A DNA stretch of 64,000 nt from Solirubrobacter soli DSM 22325. Its GTDB lineage: Bacteria > Actinomycetota > Thermoleophilia > Solirubrobacterales > Solirubrobacteraceae. Below the pieces are notes generated by a model. It was not told the origin of the DNA. It did not search any database and saw nothing but the letters and a program-made list of their open reading frames with translations. Where the stretch lies: NCBI RefSeq assembly GCF_000423665.1, contig NZ_KE384072.1, positions 62,001 to 126,000 on the forward strand, written 5' to 3'. Below are positions 62,593 through 64,000 of this stretch, one piece after another; position 1 is the stretch's first letter, and each line of letters begins with the position of its first letter. The position numbers and the translations under genes were made by a program.

Positions 62593-63081
62593 ATGATCCC
62601 GGTCTCGGAACTGTTTGCCGATCTCAACGCACTTGACGGCAGCCCGCTGGACGCCGACCGGCTCGCGGGACGCACGGTCCTGGTGGTCAACGTCGCCTCG
62701 CGCTGCGGCCTGACGCCGCAATACGAAGGCCTCGAGCGCCTCCAGCAGCGATTCGGCGGCGAGCGCTTCACCGTGCTCGGCGTGCCGTGCAACCAGTTCG
62801 GCGGGCAGGAGCCGGGCACGTCGGAGGAGATCGCCACTTTCTGCTCGGTGACCTATGGGACGACGTTCCCGATGACCGAGAAGCTCGAGGTCAACGGCGA
62901 CGGCCGCCATCCGCTCTACGCGCGCCTGACACAGACCCCGGACGCCGACGGCCAGGCCGGCGACATCCAGTGGAACTTCGAGAAGTTCCTGGTCGGCGCC
63001 GACGGCGAGGTGCTCGCGCGCTTCCGCCCGCAGGTCACGCCCGAGGACGAGCGCGTCATCGAGGCCATCGAAGGGGCCTGA
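62593..63081 (+). CDS. Glutathione peroxidase family protein
   Basis: A 162-aa thiol peroxidase. The catalytic Cys lies in VNVASRCGLTPQYEGL (Cys rather than selenocysteine). The Gln of NQFGGQEPG and Trp of WNFEKFLVG complete the tetrad. There is a resolving-Cys candidate in ATFCSVTYG, which suggests a thioredoxin-dependent enzyme, as actinobacteria rarely have glutathione. It begins 10 bp after the diguanylate cyclase. A hairpin at 63082-63098 follows. Confidence 0.94.
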   Translation: MIPVSELFADLNALDGSPLDADRLAGRTVLVVNVASRCGLTPQYEGLERLQQRFGGERFTVLGVPCNQFGGQEPGTSEEIATFCSVTYGTTFPMTEKLEVNGDGRHPLYARLTQTPDADGQAGDIQWNFEKFLVGADGEVLARFRPQVTPEDERVIEAIEGA

Positions 63082-63098
63082 CCGGGGGTTCCCCCCGG
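63082..63098. terminator. Hairpin downstream of glutathione peroxidase
   Basis: CCGGGGG-TTC-CCCCCGG forms a 7-bp stem with a 3-nt loop directly after the stop codon. No T run follows. The next gene starts 32 bp on, and a GGAGGAGG stretch lies at 63097-63104. Confidence 0.5.
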
Positions 63099-63129
63099 AG
63101 GAGGTGGGCCGGCCGGCGTCTTTGTCGGC

Positions 63130-63675
63130 ATGAAACGGCTCGTACTCACCCTGACCACCGCGGTCGTCGCCGCCGGCGCGATGACCGCCAGCGCCAACGC
63201 CGACATCGCTCCTGGCGTCTACCGGATCTCGCCCGGCCACGCGACGAGCAAGGCCGTCGAGGCGCAGAACTTCGGCACCTCGAGCACGACCAAGATCGTC
63301 CAGAACCCGTTCAACGGGAACCTCAACCAGCGCTGGCGGATCAAGAAGACCGGCCAGGTCAGCTCCGGCGGCGCGTCGTTCTACAGCCTCTCGCCCGAGC
63401 ATGCGCCCAACCTGTGCCTCGACGTCCCGAACGCCAGCACCAGCGCGGGCGTGCGGGTCAACCTGCAGAGCTGCAACGCGTTCCGCGTGAGCCAGCGCTG
63501 GCACATCTTCGTGCGCGATCCCGGCCTCTTCCAGATCACCAACCGCAACAGCAGCATGGGGCTGCAGGTGTCCGGCGGGTCGCTGAGCAACAACGCTCAG
63601 CTGATCCAGGGCACGGGCATCGAGAACCCGCTCTCGAAGTTCAAGCAGTTCAAGATGACCAAGCTGGCTAACTAG
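63130..63675 (+). CDS. Secreted ricin B-type lectin domain protein
   Basis: A 181-aa exported protein. A signal peptide (residues 1-24, LVLTLTTAVVAAGAMTASANA) is followed by a single beta-trefoil domain with QxW motifs NQRWRIKK and SQRWHIF and the sugar-site-like CLDVPNASTSAGVRVNLQSCNA. It may bind wall or plant polysaccharide. It has no catalytic domain. Its 3' end overlaps the convergent regulator gene by 8 bp. Confidence 0.88.
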   Translation: MKRLVLTLTTAVVAAGAMTASANADIAPGVYRISPGHATSKAVEAQNFGTSSTTKIVQNPFNGNLNQRWRIKKTGQVSSGGASFYSLSPEHAPNLCLDVPNASTSAGVRVNLQSCNAFRVSQRWHIFVRDPGLFQITNRNSSMGLQVSGGSLSNNAQLIQGTGIENPLSKFKQFKMTKLAN

Positions 63676-64000
63676 CCCAGCGGCGTTCGACGGCGCGCAG
63701 GCGCGCGAGGGCGACCGGCGCGCGCGGGTCGTCGGGCGGGGCTTCGCGGAGGAAGTCGCGCAAGGCGGCGACGTCGTCGCGCCCGCTCTCGGTCTCCAGC
63801 CAGCCCCACAGGGTGTCCTGGCCGCCGAGCAGCGCGGCGCGGCGCAGCGCGCCTTCGAGCTCCTCGCGGGCCTGGACGAGCCGCGGGACCTCGGACTCGA
63901 CCAGCAGCGGCGCCCGGTAGGCGCGCAGGGCGTCGCGGACGTCGCCGGCCAGCACGAGCCGCTCGACCTCGAGGAAGTCCGCACTGACGTCGGCGAGCAG
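63668..64000 (-). CDS. GAF-type regulator, C-terminal part (cut by window end)
   Basis: Only the last 110 residues are in the window. LEVERLVLAGDVRDALRAYRAPLLVESEVPRLVQAREELEGALRRAAL resembles the C-terminal segment of the regulator at 11971-13275 (LAEVETLLAEGRIDEARALARFPLLPLSRAPRVVAAREEL-like). It continues with a tail DTLWGWLETESGRDDVAALRDFLREAPPDDPRAPVALARLRAVERRW that the paralogue lacks. The rest, probably a GAF domain and winged helix, lies beyond 64000. By analogy an aldehyde or alcohol dehydrogenase gene may lie nearby. Confidence 0.75.
   Translation of the reverse strand: MLADVSADFLEVERLVLAGDVRDALRAYRAPLLVESEVPRLVQAREELEGALRRAALLGGQDTLWGWLETESGRDDVAALRDFLREAPPDDPRAPVALARLRAVERRWAS

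Noticed and set aside
63070..63083. Fourth copy of the AAAGGGGCCTGACC repeat after glutathione peroxidase
   Set aside because: AAGGGGCCTGACC is shared with 57070-57082, but the second arm is missing, so chance around an EGA-stop codon run cannot be excluded.

Overview
The window is very GC-rich (third codon positions are nearly all G or C), gene-dense and full of 1-4 nt stop/start overlaps. It encodes many TetR, AraC, DeoR, PadR, XRE and LuxR regulators, an LmbU-family regulator, and secreted proteins with Ig-like tails. This fits a soil actinobacterium, and the protein style resembles Thermoleophilia/Solirubrobacterales. That placement is inference. I see no rRNA, tRNA, CRISPR array, intact transposase or prophage.

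Layout. 1-7522: a divergent sugar or amine catabolic locus. One arm is APC permease, DeoR regulator, GMC oxidoreductase and a CoxS-like 2Fe-2S protein. The other is SIS protein, ROK kinase, quinone-reductase-like MDR and a ModA-like protein. Two palindromes lie between the arms. 7519-11737: stress protein and small regulator/enzyme pairs, including an MmyB-like regulator and an SDR that share a perfect 37-bp palindrome. 11870-18855: an aldehyde-oxidation island with a GAF regulator, three aldehyde dehydrogenases and an aldo/keto reductase. 18867-28706: the most unusual region. It is an eight-gene, tightly overlapping operon joining a TupA-like (tungstate-type) binding protein with Ig-like tail, a membrane-anchored PKD protein, a MotA/TolQ/ExbB-type channel, a DUF2149 protein, two permeases, one ATPase and a second lipoprotein receptor. 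A PadR regulator, a collagen-like secreted protein (frameshifted), a small protein, an HNH-repeat protein and a molbindin lie alongside. Three copies of TAGTCA-N5-TGACTA tie these genes together as a probable PadR regulon.

28703-33642: metallo-hydrolase, then fatty-acid beta-oxidation (thiolase and FadJ-type enzyme) divergent from a TetR regulator. 33617-36707: secreted TIGR03118-like protein, cytosine deaminase-like enzyme and an AbiEi/DUF559 protein whose C-terminus is supplied by a REP-like repeat. 36602-41264: isomerase remnant, FAD oxidoreductase, tandem Usp protein and a DevS/DevR-like two-component pair with overlapping divergent start codons. 41250-44855: a decayed LAL-type LuxR gene, an LmbU-family regulator and cell-wall-like proteins. 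44881-49146: FAD oxidoreductase with an unknown partner, phosphate transporter and small proteins. 49143-59237: TreS-type trehalose synthase, two VOC dioxygenases, hydrolase, LAL and AraC regulators, and a GH31 glycosidase. 59187-64000: CoA ligase coupled to an orphan Hcp-like protein, diguanylate cyclase, glutathione peroxidase, ricin-type lectin and the end of a second GAF regulator.

Three dispersed repeat families are visible: a 47-bp double palindrome (2 copies), an AAAGGGTCAG hairpin (3 copies), and a 169-bp unit with 20-bp inverted ends (1 copy). The longest gene-free stretch is 233 bp (11738-11970).
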